DNA of 64,000 nucleotides from Arenicellales bacterium (GCA_951813075.1 OX638343.1:1771999-1835998); one strand, 5' to 3'; shown: positions 7,289-16,825, numbered from the stretch's first letter. Made by a program: numbers and translations. Notes: generated from the sequence alone by a model not told the origin.

Positions 7289-7588
7289 TCAGTCGATCAC
7301 GCCCCACTCACGGAGGCGTTGCTGCATTTGGCCAATCCGTGCCTCAGCATCCTTGAGATCATCGAAGAGCCGCACCAGATCATCGTATGACGGCCAACCT
7401 TCGGCACTCGGGGTTGCCCCCTTCACTTGGTATCGATCCGTGGACAGCTTTCCCAGTATCTCCTGCGCACCGACTACCTCTCGCAGGTACTTGTCAGCCT
7501 TGGCCTTTAGGCATGACCGGCGCTGGCGCTGCTCGGCCAGCTCGTCAATGGTCTCTTGCTTGATGTTCCGAACTTCCTCGTCAGTCAT
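7289..7588 (-). CDS. Small coiled-coil protein, family member 1 (99 aa)
   Basis: It begins MTDEEVRNIKQETIDELAEQ and is helical with a predicted coiled coil at both ends. The C-terminal LFDDLKDAEARIGQMQQRLR followed by EWGVID resembles the tail of the 2445-2570 product. A good AAGGAG site precedes the ATG, and the leader palindrome (copy B) lies 20 bases upstream. Its stop is embedded in GTGATCGACTGATGCC, where TGA overlaps a following ATG (a nine-codon frame ending in TAG), the same junction as at 2431-2446. Unknown function; probably accessory-element cargo. Confidence 0.55.
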   Translation of the reverse strand: MTDEEVRNIKQETIDELAEQRQRRSCLKAKADKYLREVVGAQEILGKLSTDRYQVKGATPSAEGWPSYDDLVRLFDDLKDAEARIGQMQQRLREWGVID

Positions 7589-7607
7589 AGTTTCTCCTTT
7601 GCGTCAG

Positions 7608-7628
7608 GTTGACACCGCGCCCACGGGC
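7608..7628 (-). repeat. Palindromic leader repeat, copy B
   Basis: On the plus strand, GTTGAC, five bases, then GCCCACGGGC (imperfect palindrome with a single central mismatch). It sits between the stop of the 7634-8119 gene and the start of the 7289-7588 gene. Spacing and order are the same as in copy A at 6944-6964. Confidence 0.55.
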
Positions 7629-7633
7629 GCGCC

Positions 7634-8119
7634 TCACTCTGCGCCCCCTTCCTGGACGCGCTCCTTAGAGAAGCCCTCGGCGATCAGGCAGTTTTCCTTG
7701 TACTCAAGGCGGTCCATGTCCTTTATCGCCCCGCCTTGAATCACCTCAGCCGCGTGCATCTCGCACCCGGCGATGATCTTCCTCTGATCCTCTGCCGGTA
7801 AAGTCGGATTTACCCAAACTGTTGTGGAGCGATTAGACATCCATTCTGCGAAAAAATAGAGGCCCGTGCCGATGCCACTTACTACAACAGCGAAAATAAA
7901 AGTAGCAAAAATCTGCGGAAGGAAATCAGTGGGTGTTCGGCCTACTGCGGCGATGATCCCGGCCTTGCGATTCCAAATAACTGGGGCGATAAGAGCCGGG
8001 ACCACCACCACCGTGGTCAGTCCCCACCATGTCCAAGCGGACCACTCGGGCCACATCACGACGATCCCTTGGCCATAGCCGAATCCGCCGATCCCGAAGA
8101 TGGTCCAGAATCTCCGCAT
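7634..8119 (-). CDS. Hypothetical membrane protein (161 aa)
   Basis: This Trp-rich N-terminus (MRRFWTIFGIGGFGYGQGIV, then WSAWTWWGLTTVVVVPALIA) and a later hydrophobic stretch (FATFIFAVVVSGIGTGLYFF) predict three membrane segments within residues 1-90. A soluble C-terminal region of about 70 residues has two Cys (GCEMHAAEV and ENCLIAEGF). It is the first gene of a minus-strand run with the coiled-coil ORFs. No family recognised. The start could be slightly downstream; no clear ribosome site was seen. Confidence 0.5.
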   Translation of the reverse strand: MRRFWTIFGIGGFGYGQGIVVMWPEWSAWTWWGLTTVVVVPALIAPVIWNRKAGIIAAVGRTPTDFLPQIFATFIFAVVVSGIGTGLYFFAEWMSNRSTTVWVNPTLPAEDQRKIIAGCEMHAAEVIQGGAIKDMDRLEYKENCLIAEGFSKERVQEGGAE

Positions 8120-8227
8120 ACGTCCATCATGCGGACTCCCCGGCCCGCGTCAACGTATCTTTGTAATCCCCAATGGAAAATAACGCTGCCGTTGAGGCGC
8201 CGACTTTTTGGAAGCCTGCAAAGTGGG

Positions 8228-8743
8228 ATGTTTAGATTTCTTTTTTCCGGGTCAAAGACTTACTCACCCGAAGCAGATCGGAGAGATTCAAGATGGCATG
8301 ACCATTTCCCAAAAAAATGCCGCCACCATGCATGCTCAGACAGCGAATTATTCAAGAAAAGCGTAAGCTTCTTCAAATTTCAGTGCAAATTGGGCGACAT
8401 CGACATTGTATCAATGCAGGATGTCGTTGCTCTGAACCTGGATTCCTCCAAAGAGTTCGGAACGGAACACACCGTCAAGCTCGGGCCTGACGGCTGGCAT
8501 ATTGCGACACTCAAGTTAGCTTCAAGCGATCGCGGATTTCTCGTCATGGCGCAGACAAATAGTGGCAAAGGTGATCGCCTGAAGCCGGATGAGATAGTGA
8601 TCTGGTTACCTGTCTCACACATCAAGGAAATCGTCCGGAACCGCGTGGATGATCGCTCCGGCTCGACAAGTCTAATTGTCGGTAAAGTAACCCCGGAATT
8701 TAGCTTGGTCCACCCGAACTTTGAATTCACTGGCAAGTACTGA
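8228..8743 (+). CDS. Hypothetical protein (171 aa)
   Basis: From ATG 8228 the protein begins MFRFLFSGSKTYSPEADRR. The frame upstream (to 8069) overlaps the minus-strand membrane gene and looks non-coding, so the internal start is preferred. The C-terminal 120 residues (CKLGDIDIVSMQDVVALNLD, LGPDGWHIATLKLAS, DEIVIWLPVSHIKEIV) look like a compact alpha/beta soluble domain. No family is recognised. It lies at the right edge of the G+C-rich patch, where composition returns towards the host. Confidence 0.5.
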   Translation: MFRFLFSGSKTYSPEADRRDSRWHDHFPKKCRHHACSDSELFKKSVSFFKFQCKLGDIDIVSMQDVVALNLDSSKEFGTEHTVKLGPDGWHIATLKLASSDRGFLVMAQTNSGKGDRLKPDEIVIWLPVSHIKEIVRNRVDDRSGSTSLIVGKVTPEFSLVHPNFEFTGKY

Positions 8744-8887
8744 GCATCAGCGACGGAAAGGAATCTCCCGGCTTTGTCCCATTTTTTAGGATTTTCGGAT
8801 TCAACGCAAAAAAAATCACCCATTGCAAATACGCATGGTTTACATGAGGATCTTCTGACATGGAGAGAACAGGTTAGAACATAGTAT

Positions 8888-10054
8888 CTAATTTTGCAGC
8901 TTTCTCATCAGTCTCGGTAGCGAAATTATTGTCACGTTATTACCTATTGGAAATTCATCTTCACCCCCATACACAACGTACTTTCCGGATACTCCAATTT
9001 CCTCACAAGTCCGATTGAAATGCTTGCCTATTCTTGGAGCCGTTCCGTATTTGATTTCGACCGCTAAAATCTCATCGGACGACAGCCGAATGATCAAGTC
9101 AATTTCCGCGCCCGCTGCCGTTCTGTAATAAAAGGATTCAGCATGGCGTGGTAATACAGAGCAGATATTCTCGATCACAAAACCTTCCCAGCTTTTGCTC
9201 AGTACAGGGTTGGATAGCAGAGCGTCGTGATTATTAATGCCTAACAGTCGATGCAGGATTCCACTGTCACGTACATAGTAGCGTGGTGATTTAACCAGTC
9301 GTTTCCTGACATTGGCATACCACGGTTCCAAGCGCCTGACGAGCAAGAGTCCGACAAGCACATCGAGATAGTGATTGACTGTCTTGCCGTCAATTTCGAG
9401 ATTGTTGCCCAACTTCGAAGAATTGACAGGTTCTCCCTGCAAGTGAGCCAGCATTGTCCACAAACGCCGTAATCTGTCCGCGGGTACGTGAAAACCCATT
9501 TGCGGAACATCACGCTCAAGATAGGTACGGATCAAATCTTCCAGCCAATTCATACTCAGACTGACATCCTCAGCCAGATAACTGTCAGGAAATCCACCTC
9601 TCAGCCACAACTTTCGCAGATGGTTTCTGCCCTCTTCGATTTCCAGTGCGTTCAATCCGCTTAATTCAAGATAGCTGATTCGACCTGCCAGACTTTCAGA
9701 TGATTGACGAAGCAAATCCATTGACGCAGACCCGAGCAGCAGATATTGCGCTGACTTCCGACCCTGTTCCCTGTTTTTGTCGATAAGACCACGCAACACA
9801 GTAAACAGCTCAGGAGCGCGTTGGATTTCATCCAATATTGTCAGTTCTTCGCTGTGACTTTCCAAATATGCAGTGGAATCACTCAATTTAAGCAGATCTT
9901 CGGGGGATTCCAGATCAAGATAGTTTGAGTTCTGGCTCTGAGCGATGGATTTGGCAAGCGTTGTCTTGCCGACCTGACGAGCACCATGAAGCACTACTGC
10001 AGGCGTCTGCGCAATGGTTTTTAGTAGTCTACTCGTAATCCATCGTTGCAACAT
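8888..10054 (-). CDS. AAA-type ATPase with DUF4143 (orphan ATP-binding protein)
   Basis: The 388-residue protein opens MLQRWITSRLLKTIAQTPAV with Walker A GARQVGKTT (about residues 24-32) and Walker B LTILDEIQRAPELF (about residues 72-85). It has the sensor-like LLLGSAS and a C-terminal DUF4143 region with a restriction-nuclease-like EIDLIIRLSSDEILAVEIKYGTAP motif. This family is common in many bacteria and archaea in variable loci and is often linked to mobile or toxin-like functions; a precise role is not established. It stands alone between non-coding gaps. The frame is full length. Confidence 0.85.
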   Translation of the reverse strand: MLQRWITSRLLKTIAQTPAVVLHGARQVGKTTLAKSIAQSQNSNYLDLESPEDLLKLSDSTAYLESHSEELTILDEIQRAPELFTVLRGLIDKNREQGRKSAQYLLLGSASMDLLRQSSESLAGRISYLELSGLNALEIEEGRNHLRKLWLRGGFPDSYLAEDVSLSMNWLEDLIRTYLERDVPQMGFHVPADRLRRLWTMLAHLQGEPVNSSKLGNNLEIDGKTVNHYLDVLVGLLLVRRLEPWYANVRKRLVKSPRYYVRDSGILHRLLGINNHDALLSNPVLSKSWEGFVIENICSVLPRHAESFYYRTAAGAEIDLIIRLSSDEILAVEIKYGTAPRIGKHFNRTCEEIGVSGKYVVYGGEDEFPIGNNVTIISLPRLMRKLQN

Positions 10055-10236
10055 ACCTTGTATTTTAGGATTTATTATCCGAATATACGAGGTTTCATGT
10101 CATCTAATGCTGCCTCTAATTCGAAAATTATCGTATAGCTGCATGTTCGAATTACCAAATATACAAATCAGTCAAGTCAGCATTGAGACACGAATGGGCA
10201 AGCAATCTATAGCGAAATAGGTGATAGCAGTCTGCC

Positions 10237-11301
10237 TTATTCGGCGGAATATTCCACTCCATCAAAGCGTAAGATTGTGTTGTAGTCGCATACAAGATCG
10301 TGCCATTGGTTCGATTTGGTGGGCAGAATACCCAAACGTTTACAACCTTGCGGAACGCGATGAGAGATAGTTAATCCGCTAATATCGCAAGACAATTCAC
10401 CCCATCTCCACCAATAGCCACAAGATATATATTCGATTGTGCTGTCACCGTTCAGGTCGAATTTCATGACTTTTTTCAAATTTTCGTCAATGTTAATGCC
10501 CTTGAACATCGATGAGATACTACCCAACAAGTCATTTTCTGTGCTGCCTTCTAAATTTCTGTCTATATCTTCTTCCCAACCTGGTTGAAATTCACGTGAA
10601 TGAACTTCTTTCATCGCTTGCAAATAAGGTGGTTCTGACCACCGTAAAATCGACAATTCTTTTCCATTAAATTCGTAAATGAATGTTTTTCTATCAAGTA
10701 CCGTATTGCTCGGACCTTCACTGAATCTGTCGAGAGCAATCAATGTCTTGTCATTTTCTTGTAATAATTCGGGACCAGAAAAGTCGTATTGCTGTGGAAA
10801 TCGGAGAATTTTTAGCCCACCAAATTTGTCCAGCGTGACAAGACGATATTCCGATGGACAACAGGCACCGCTGATCTGTCTAATGATTACTTCGCTAATT
10901 CCATCGTTATCTAGGTCTACAACATGGTCATCAACTAGATGCAAACCGAGCAAGCAATACGTCTTCTGAAGATCTTCTGGAGATAGCGAAATATCGCTGA
11001 ATTCAAAAGCCAATAAATTCCCAGAACGAGACCGCCTTCGAAAAGATTGATGTGAAAGATTCCAATTTTTATCTATCTGCTGCTCATCGAGTATTCTTGC
11101 ATATCGAAGGATAGCGTTCGCATCGGTTGGGCATTCATAACTGAACTCAGAATACCACGCTTGCATAACAACACAGCTACTACACGAATCAATATCATTA
11201 AAATCATTCGTGTCGCCACCCAGAACTAGTTTGTCACTTTGTGCATGAGCATTGCCAAACGCAAGGCCAAGGGTCAAAAGAATTAACATCAAAGGTTTCA
11301 T
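10237..11301 (-). CDS. Secreted/periplasmic protein of unknown function (354 aa)
   Basis: A Sec signal peptide is clear (MKPLMLILLTLGLAFGNAHA, cleavage after AHA). The mature part holds repeated Asp-rich, FG-GAP/VCBS-like segments (VDLDNDGISEVIIRQISGAC, KFDLNGDSTIEYISCGYWW) and several Cys residues that could form disulfides in the periplasm (SCSSCVVMQ, GACCPSEY). No family is named with confidence. It is a monocistronic unit flanked by non-coding spacers. Confidence 0.65.
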   Translation of the reverse strand: MKPLMLILLTLGLAFGNAHAQSDKLVLGGDTNDFNDIDSCSSCVVMQAWYSEFSYECPTDANAILRYARILDEQQIDKNWNLSHQSFRRRSRSGNLLAFEFSDISLSPEDLQKTYCLLGLHLVDDHVVDLDNDGISEVIIRQISGACCPSEYRLVTLDKFGGLKILRFPQQYDFSGPELLQENDKTLIALDRFSEGPSNTVLDRKTFIYEFNGKELSILRWSEPPYLQAMKEVHSREFQPGWEEDIDRNLEGSTENDLLGSISSMFKGINIDENLKKVMKFDLNGDSTIEYISCGYWWRWGELSCDISGLTISHRVPQGCKRLGILPTKSNQWHDLVCDYNTILRFDGVEYSAE

Positions 11302-11636
11302 TGGTTAGGCTCAAATCAGTTTTTGTCAGAATGTCTCCATATAAATTCTCAGTATGAACATTAGATTAGGATTTGGAAAGATTCTTTATTTTTACATTCA
11401 TGATAAAGAATCAGAAAGCCATTCCGACAGGATAGTGTGTGGCGGTGTAAACGTCGTCACTGGTTTAGGCTAGGCAGATCCTCATCCTACAGTGCGCACG
11501 TCCAAAATTAAATTTCCGGATGCAATGGTGAAACACTGTATCGGCAAATTTATAGTAATTATATGATTTGCCTATTTGTGATCGCTCATGAATCTGGTTT
11601 TGGGTACGTTGGAGATTTCGGCGATTGACGGAAATT
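11302..11636. other. Intergenic stretch, no gene seen
   Basis: This 335-base gap lies between the ubiI stop and the start of the secreted-protein gene. It is A+T-rich, and no convincing ORF, RNA or strong hairpin was found. A frame entering from ubiI on the minus strand (to 11465) is a shadow. Confidence 0.5.
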
Positions 11637-12848
11637 TTACGCACGCCTTGATATGTCCGGAATGTCACCCGCCAATCCGCAAGCCAATCTGATGATGGCT
11701 TCTTTCGCAATTCTGGTTTGATTGGTCAGACTTAAACCCAATCCGAGCAGCGAACGCAGCTGTTCTGATGAATTCCGAAATCCCCAGTCAAATCCGTCCA
11801 TAAGACTGATTGTCGGTGAATTCACAGACTTTCTCCATCGTTCGTATCGTCTCAAGCACTGATAGTTCCACGGGTCGCTACCCTTTTCGGCAAATGGCTT
11901 CATGACCTCAAACAATGCTGCCGCATCCATAAGCCCCAGGTTTGCACCCATACCCGCCAGCGGATGAATCACATGCGCTGCATCACCAATCAACACTGCA
12001 CGATCTTTGAAATAAGAGTCCGTGCGCAGTTTTCTCAAGTCGAATGACGCTCTGTGACTGAGCATACGAAACTCGCCCAGCCGAAAGTCGAATGCCTGAG
12101 CCAATTCTCGTTCAAATGCTTCCTCCTCCATAGCTTCAAGTTCCAGAGCGCGCTCGGTGACGCAACTCCAGACAATGGAGAAACTTCCATCAGGCAACGG
12201 AAGGAATGCCAATGGACCGGTTGGCAGAAATTTCTGGTAAGATACGCCATTCGTCGATTCGGTGGCTTGCACTTGCGCAACAATTCCGCGCTGTCCGTAA
12301 CTTTTCTGATTGGCGATTTGAATTCCAGCCAATTGTCTCACCATGGAGTCACCGCCATCCGCACCGACAACAAGATAACAGCTTGATCGGCTTGGTTGTT
12401 CCGTAGCTATCCACACAATATCGGATTCGCACTCGACTGAACACAATTTCTCCCCTGTCATCAACTGGATGTTCGATTTTTGCTCGATCGTCTCCAGCAG
12501 CGAAACTGTGAGAACATTATTCTCGACTATGTAGCCGAGTTCGCTCTCACCAATATCTTCAGCCCGAAATTCAATGCTGCTGCCGTTGGAATCCCAAACC
12601 CTGATTTCGTGAAACGATGCAGCACGTTTCGCTGCAATTTTCTCCCACACCCCCAAGGCATCAAGAAAAGCCTGCGATCCCAGGTTGATGGAATTGACTC
12701 GGATATCGTAGGAGTCAGGATCGTAAACTGGCGATTCGCCCGCTTCCAGAACAAGTATCCGCAAACCGGAATCCTTCATAGCACACGCAAAAGCGAGACC
12801 GGCAATGCCCCCACCAACAACGATGATGTCGTAATCAGGATTGTTCAC
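11637..12848 (-). CDS. ubiI: FAD-dependent ubiquinone-biosynthesis hydroxylase, UbiI/VisC type
   Basis: This 403-residue flavoprotein monooxygenase has the N-terminal FAD motif YDIIVVGGGIAGLAFACAMK, the DG motif LVVGADGGDSMVRQLAG, and the GD motif DRAVLIGDAAHVIHPLAGMGANLGLMDA. Members hydroxylate the ubiquinone ring; UbiI acts at C5 in E. coli. It overlaps the upstream ubiH by four bases (ATGA-type coupling) in the classical ygfB-pepP-ubiH-ubiI order. That order is the main reason for choosing UbiI over other Ubi hydroxylases; UbiF or UbiM cannot be excluded from sequence alone. Confidence 0.85.
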   Translation of the reverse strand: MNNPDYDIIVVGGGIAGLAFACAMKDSGLRILVLEAGESPVYDPDSYDIRVNSINLGSQAFLDALGVWEKIAAKRAASFHEIRVWDSNGSSIEFRAEDIGESELGYIVENNVLTVSLLETIEQKSNIQLMTGEKLCSVECESDIVWIATEQPSRSSCYLVVGADGGDSMVRQLAGIQIANQKSYGQRGIVAQVQATESTNGVSYQKFLPTGPLAFLPLPDGSFSIVWSCVTERALELEAMEEEAFERELAQAFDFRLGEFRMLSHRASFDLRKLRTDSYFKDRAVLIGDAAHVIHPLAGMGANLGLMDAAALFEVMKPFAEKGSDPWNYQCLRRYERWRKSVNSPTISLMDGFDWGFRNSSEQLRSLLGLGLSLTNQTRIAKEAIIRLACGLAGDIPDISRRA

Positions 12849-14098
12849 GCACTCTCCTCATATTTTGAATCCTGTCCCATGCTTGGCGGCGACAGACGAT
12901 GCAGTCCCATTGTGCGCATAAGAAGCATTCGTTTGATTGGTGCAATCGCTTGAATTACATCCAGACCGATGTTTCTCAACCGCGATTGACTTGAACTGTC
13001 ATTTGCAAATATGCGAATCAATCCATCGGTAAAACTCCCAACGGCAAGACTTTCACGTTTTCGTCGATTCTGGTACTCCTCAAGTGCATCGTAACAGCCA
13101 ATGTCCCAGCCTCGATCGCGGTATCGCGCCAGTATCTCAACCAGTTCGGTAGTCTCGCGCAGTGCAAGGTTGAATCCTTGTCCCGCCACCGGATGAAAGG
13201 TGTGCATGGCGTTTCCAATAACCACAACCCTTGGACGGATAAATTCTTTCAGCATACTGTACCTGAGCGGATAGACTTGACGCTCGCCTGCAAGTTCGAC
13301 GAATTTTCCGACTCTGTCGGAAAATATTTCCTGTAGCGCTTCGAGGAATTGTTCCGACGTTACTACCTTCAATCGCTCTGATTCCTTCGGCTCCAATGTC
13401 CAAACTACCGAATAGCCGCAATCTCCTGTCGGAAGCAACGCCAAGGGGCCGGTACGGACAAAATGTTCGTACGCTGTTTGGCGGTTCGGCCGATCGGTTT
13501 CCACCCGGCAAACCAAGGCGCAGCTATCGTAATCTCTTCGCCGGTCTGAAAATCCGAGCCTGTCAGCCAAGCCGGATTTACCCCCGTCCGCAATCACCAG
13601 AATCTTGGCATTTAGTGCCTGCGTTGATTCCTCATTCCTTGATACAACGTTGCAGGAGACGAGACTATCATCGATTGTCAATTCAGTCAGTTCGGCGGGG
13701 CTGAAAATCGACACTGATTCAGACTCGTCCAGACATCGATATAACTGCTCGTGGATGACTCGGGCTTCGATATTCCAACCGAGTTCATCGTAACCGACAT
13801 CGGACGCTCGCAACTGTACCAGACCCTTCATACTGCTATCGGTCACTTCGGTTTGCCGGATCGCGGTGATATCGTCCACTGGTAAGTGTTCCCACAGACC
13901 AAGTCTTCGGAATATGATGCCACTGCTGTAGGTCAATGCGATCGCCCTGGAACTCATGCCCGACCGCCCAGGAATCTGATATGACTCGACATCAATCAGT
14001 GCAACGCGAAAACCAGAATGTGCCAGATCCAGAGCGAGACTGGCGCCAGCGAGACCTCCACCGTTGACGATCAGGTCAAATTCCAGCTTGCTATGCAC
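12845..14098 (-). CDS. ubiH: FAD-dependent 2-octaprenyl-6-methoxyphenol hydroxylase UbiH
   Basis: The 417-residue protein has the FAD motif FDLIVNGGGLAGASLALDLA, with Asn in place of the usual Val/Gly before the GGG. It also has the DG motif LVIADGGKSGLADRLGF and the GD motif VVVIGNAMHTFHPVAGQGFN. The latter has Asn where most members have Asp (GDAAH). UbiH hydroxylates C1 of the ubiquinone ring at the inner membrane. It follows pepP by 31 bases and overlaps ubiI by four. The altered GD motif is worth noting but is known to vary in this family. Confidence 0.87.
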   Translation of the reverse strand: MHSKLEFDLIVNGGGLAGASLALDLAHSGFRVALIDVESYQIPGRSGMSSRAIALTYSSGIIFRRLGLWEHLPVDDITAIRQTEVTDSSMKGLVQLRASDVGYDELGWNIEARVIHEQLYRCLDESESVSIFSPAELTELTIDDSLVSCNVVSRNEESTQALNAKILVIADGGKSGLADRLGFSDRRRDYDSCALVCRVETDRPNRQTAYEHFVRTGPLALLPTGDCGYSVVWTLEPKESERLKVVTSEQFLEALQEIFSDRVGKFVELAGERQVYPLRYSMLKEFIRPRVVVIGNAMHTFHPVAGQGFNLALRETTELVEILARYRDRGWDIGCYDALEEYQNRRKRESLAVGSFTDGLIRIFANDSSSQSRLRNIGLDVIQAIAPIKRMLLMRTMGLHRLSPPSMGQDSKYEESA

Positions 14099-14129
14099 AA
14101 GATTCCCAGCCCTAACCGGAAGCGTCGCT

Positions 14130-15419
14130 CTAGCCGGACATCAACGCTTCAATGTCAGCGGTTGATTTGGGCACACCATCAGTCAGTACACGATGTCCGT
14201 CCTCAGTCACCAACACATCGTCCTCGATTCGAATGCCAATTCCATGCCATTGCGCATCCAACTCGTCGGAAGCTGAAAGATAAATGCCAGGTTCAACTGT
14301 CATGCACATGCCGGGTTCAAGTTTGCGCATACCATCGGAATCTCTGTATTCCCCGACATCGTGGACATCAATCCCCAACCAATGCCCCACTTTATGCATG
14401 TAGAACTTTTTAATCTCCTTATTTTCGATGGCTTCGTCGGCTGAGCAGGTCAGAATTCCGAGATCAATCAGACCATTGGCGATGGTCAGTCTCGCGGTGT
14501 CATCCACATCGCTATAACGATTTCCGGGACGAACTGCCTCTATCGCTGCTCTTTGCGCTTCGAGAACCACATCGTATACAGCTTTCTGCTGAGCAGTGTA
14601 TTTACCGTTTACAGGGAACGTACGTGTGATGTCGGCTGCATAGCAATCGTACTCCGCGCCGGCATCAATCAGCAACAGGTCGCCGTCTTTAGTATCACTC
14701 GAATTGTCGGTATAGTGCAGGATACATGCATTTTCGCCCGCTGCGACAATACTCGGGTAAGCGGTCCTGCAATTGTTTTTCTTAAACCAATATTCGATCT
14801 CCGCCTGTATTTCATATTCTGCCATTCCTGGCTGGCAGACTTGCATTGCGCGTCGGTGGGCTTCAGCCGAGACCGTTGAGGCCGTTTTCATGATCTCAAT
14901 TTCCCGCTCCGTCTTGAAAAGACGCATTTCGTGGAGGATCGAACCAATATCGAAAATACCACCAGGTGCCTTGACACCAGTACGAACTTTGCGACGTACC
15001 CGATTCAGCCACTCGATCACGCGCTGGTCAAATTCCGGATATCGACCGAGACAGTAGTGGATCGAATCACGGTCCTCCAAGAGTTTTGGCAACATTTCAT
15101 CCAGTTCATCATATCCGTAAGCCGCGTCCGCACCAAAGGTCTCAACTGCACCCTGCAGTCCGTGACGTTTGCCCTCCCAAAGCTCTTTATCCGGGTCTTT
15201 TTCCCGACAGAAGAGTATGAATTCCCCTTCACTACCGCCCGGCGATAGAATCGCGACGGACTCCGGTTCCGGAAATTTTGTCAGGTAGTAGAAATCGCTG
15301 TCTGGACGATATGTATAGAACACGTCTGAATTGCGTCGCTGAAGTGTCGCATTGGGTATGATGGCGACGCCATTTCCAATACGATCCATCAGCTGACGAC
15401 GGCGCTCTGCCTGGTTCAC
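14130..15419 (-). CDS. pepP: Xaa-Pro aminopeptidase PepP
   Basis: At 429 residues it has the size and two-domain layout of PepP. The N-terminal creatinase-like domain holds RRRQLMDRIGNGVAIIPNAT. The C-terminal pita-bread metallopeptidase domain holds the dimanganese ligands in DLLLIDAGAEYDCYAADITRTF, HKVGHWLGIDVHDVG, EPGMCMTVEPGIY and GIRIEDDVLV. It removes N-terminal residues preceding proline in the cytoplasm. It overlaps ygfB by four bases and precedes ubiH, the standard gammaproteobacterial order. Confidence 0.93.
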   Translation of the reverse strand: MNQAERRRQLMDRIGNGVAIIPNATLQRRNSDVFYTYRPDSDFYYLTKFPEPESVAILSPGGSEGEFILFCREKDPDKELWEGKRHGLQGAVETFGADAAYGYDELDEMLPKLLEDRDSIHYCLGRYPEFDQRVIEWLNRVRRKVRTGVKAPGGIFDIGSILHEMRLFKTEREIEIMKTASTVSAEAHRRAMQVCQPGMAEYEIQAEIEYWFKKNNCRTAYPSIVAAGENACILHYTDNSSDTKDGDLLLIDAGAEYDCYAADITRTFPVNGKYTAQQKAVYDVVLEAQRAAIEAVRPGNRYSDVDDTARLTIANGLIDLGILTCSADEAIENKEIKKFYMHKVGHWLGIDVHDVGEYRDSDGMRKLEPGMCMTVEPGIYLSASDELDAQWHGIGIRIEDDVLVTEDGHRVLTDGVPKSTADIEALMSG

Positions 15420-15991
15420 ATCGGTACTCCTGCGTCTTTATATCTGGTTGAAATAGAATGCATATTCAATTGCTCATCGATCAGCTGCACACCGACTCGA
15501 AGGTGCTCGTCAAGTATCATGAATGACGATTCCATTTCTTCTTGAGTTGGTTCCTGTTCCGGATCAAGCTCCGAAATCTGCCTGACGTCGTCGAGGAATT
15601 CGACGCATTCCTCGGACAGCTGCTCGACTGAGATTTCACCATAATCAATCAGTGCCTTGAGATATCCCGTACACCACGACGTCATCGCAACGATTCGGTC
15701 CGTCGATGAATTCCTCTCCTCTGGCAGCAGGATGTTGAATTCCACTCCAAACTCATCCAACTGTTTCAGTACCTCCCGATAAAAACCGCGAACGTCATGC
15801 TCGAACATTCGATATTCGTCTTCCGTCACATAACGATCTTCAAAACAAAGCACTGGCAACCAGTTTTCGATGTCATCCTCATCCACACCTGCACAGACCA
15901 AACCTGCAAGCATCCCATGCAACTCGGATGCATTGGTAGTGGTTCCGACCCTGTTCAAGTTTTCGTCAACTTCTTCAAACACCATGCTCAT
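15416..15991 (-). CDS. ygfB: UPF0149/YgfB family protein
   Basis: This acidic 191-residue helical protein has the UPF0149 features: an N-terminal ELHGMLAGLVCAGV motif, LGFEDR-like LCFEDRYVTEDEYR, and FNILLPEERNSSTDRIVAMTSW with CTGYLKAL. In E. coli ygfB heads the pepP-ubiH-ubiI operon, as here; in Pseudomonas the homologue modulates gene expression, but its molecular role is not general knowledge. The likely start is ATG 15991 or ATG 15985; a GGGA lies about 12 bases upstream. Confidence 0.9.
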   Translation of the reverse strand: MSMVFEEVDENLNRVGTTTNASELHGMLAGLVCAGVDEDDIENWLPVLCFEDRYVTEDEYRMFEHDVRGFYREVLKQLDEFGVEFNILLPEERNSSTDRIVAMTSWCTGYLKALIDYGEISVEQLSEECVEFLDDVRQISELDPEQEPTQEEMESSFMILDEHLRVGVQLIDEQLNMHSISTRYKDAGVPM

Positions 15992-16092
15992 GGTCTATGT
16001 TTCCCTGCCTTGACTTCCTGTATTGTTGAATACCTGCCACTATGATATTTCAATCGCGAGGCGCGAGACTGACCGACTGAAAGCCAGACGAT

Positions 16093-16548
16093 TCACGTTG
16101 AATCAGACTGTCTGGCAGACCATAGGCTCGCAGTACGCGTGGAAATCACGCCTGCTACAATTCCCACGATTATTCCGTCGACGACAAACCAGTACGGAGA
16201 AGTCAGTACACCATTGCTCACATGAACCACGCACACCAATTTCTGCACCCTATCACCGGCAAACAGAACTACCATCAGGCACAACCACGCGCTGATTAGT
16301 GGTGCCCGAAACCACCAAGGCAGGGGTAGGTTGGTAACCGGTTCCCGAACGACTACATTGGATATTCCAACCACCCCGCCCAGCGTGGTGTACCAAAACA
16401 CAACTGTCCAGCGTTCCAGCAAACTAATGTCCGCAACCCAAACCGAAAGGAGGAAAAACATGATTATTCCCATGCAAAATGCTACTGACTTGGCGGCCGA
16501 AGTTCCGACAATTAAGGGAGGCCAGTTGGAAATTAGATGTGGTTGCAT
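16093..16548 (-). CDS. Hypothetical integral membrane protein (151 aa)
   Basis: Four hydrophobic segments are visible: AAKSVAFCMGIIMFFLLSVW, VVFWYTTLGGVVGISNVVV, PLISAWLCLMVVLFAGD and FVVDGIIVGIVAGVIST. No family is recognised. It lies upstream of ygfB on the same strand, 101 bases away, where zapA/ssrS genes would often be found in enteric relatives on the other strand; none is seen here. Confidence 0.6.
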   Translation of the reverse strand: MQPHLISNWPPLIVGTSAAKSVAFCMGIIMFFLLSVWVADISLLERWTVVFWYTTLGGVVGISNVVVREPVTNLPLPWWFRAPLISAWLCLMVVLFAGDRVQKLVCVVHVSNGVLTSPYWFVVDGIIVGIVAGVISTRTASLWSARQSDST

Positions 16549-16825
16549 GTTAGTGGGGTGATATGCTGCGACTGTCAGCAGATGAACAATTTTGAAGGAT
16601 TAATCTAATTCAATGATAGCAATTTTTATGATGAAAACAGCTGAATTGGACTGGACAGCCAACCAATTCGGATCAGTTTGTGGAAACTGCGATTATTACG
16701 GCGCATAGTAGTCTTTACAAATGGTGTTGCGGCATAGCGGGCTCACAACGATTGGACAAACAGCGTCTTTATTCAATGTAAAATAAATTTTGAAATATCT
16801 TCATCAGACAAATGGAGCTGATTGC

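Noticed and set aside
11465..11710. 81-residue minus-strand frame downstream of ubiI
   Set aside because: It overlaps the ubiI 3' end in another frame and lacks family or start signals.
16700..16825. Sigma-70 promoter before the MttB-like gene
   Set aside because: TTGGAC and TAAAAT are present but 21 bases apart, too far for a confident call.
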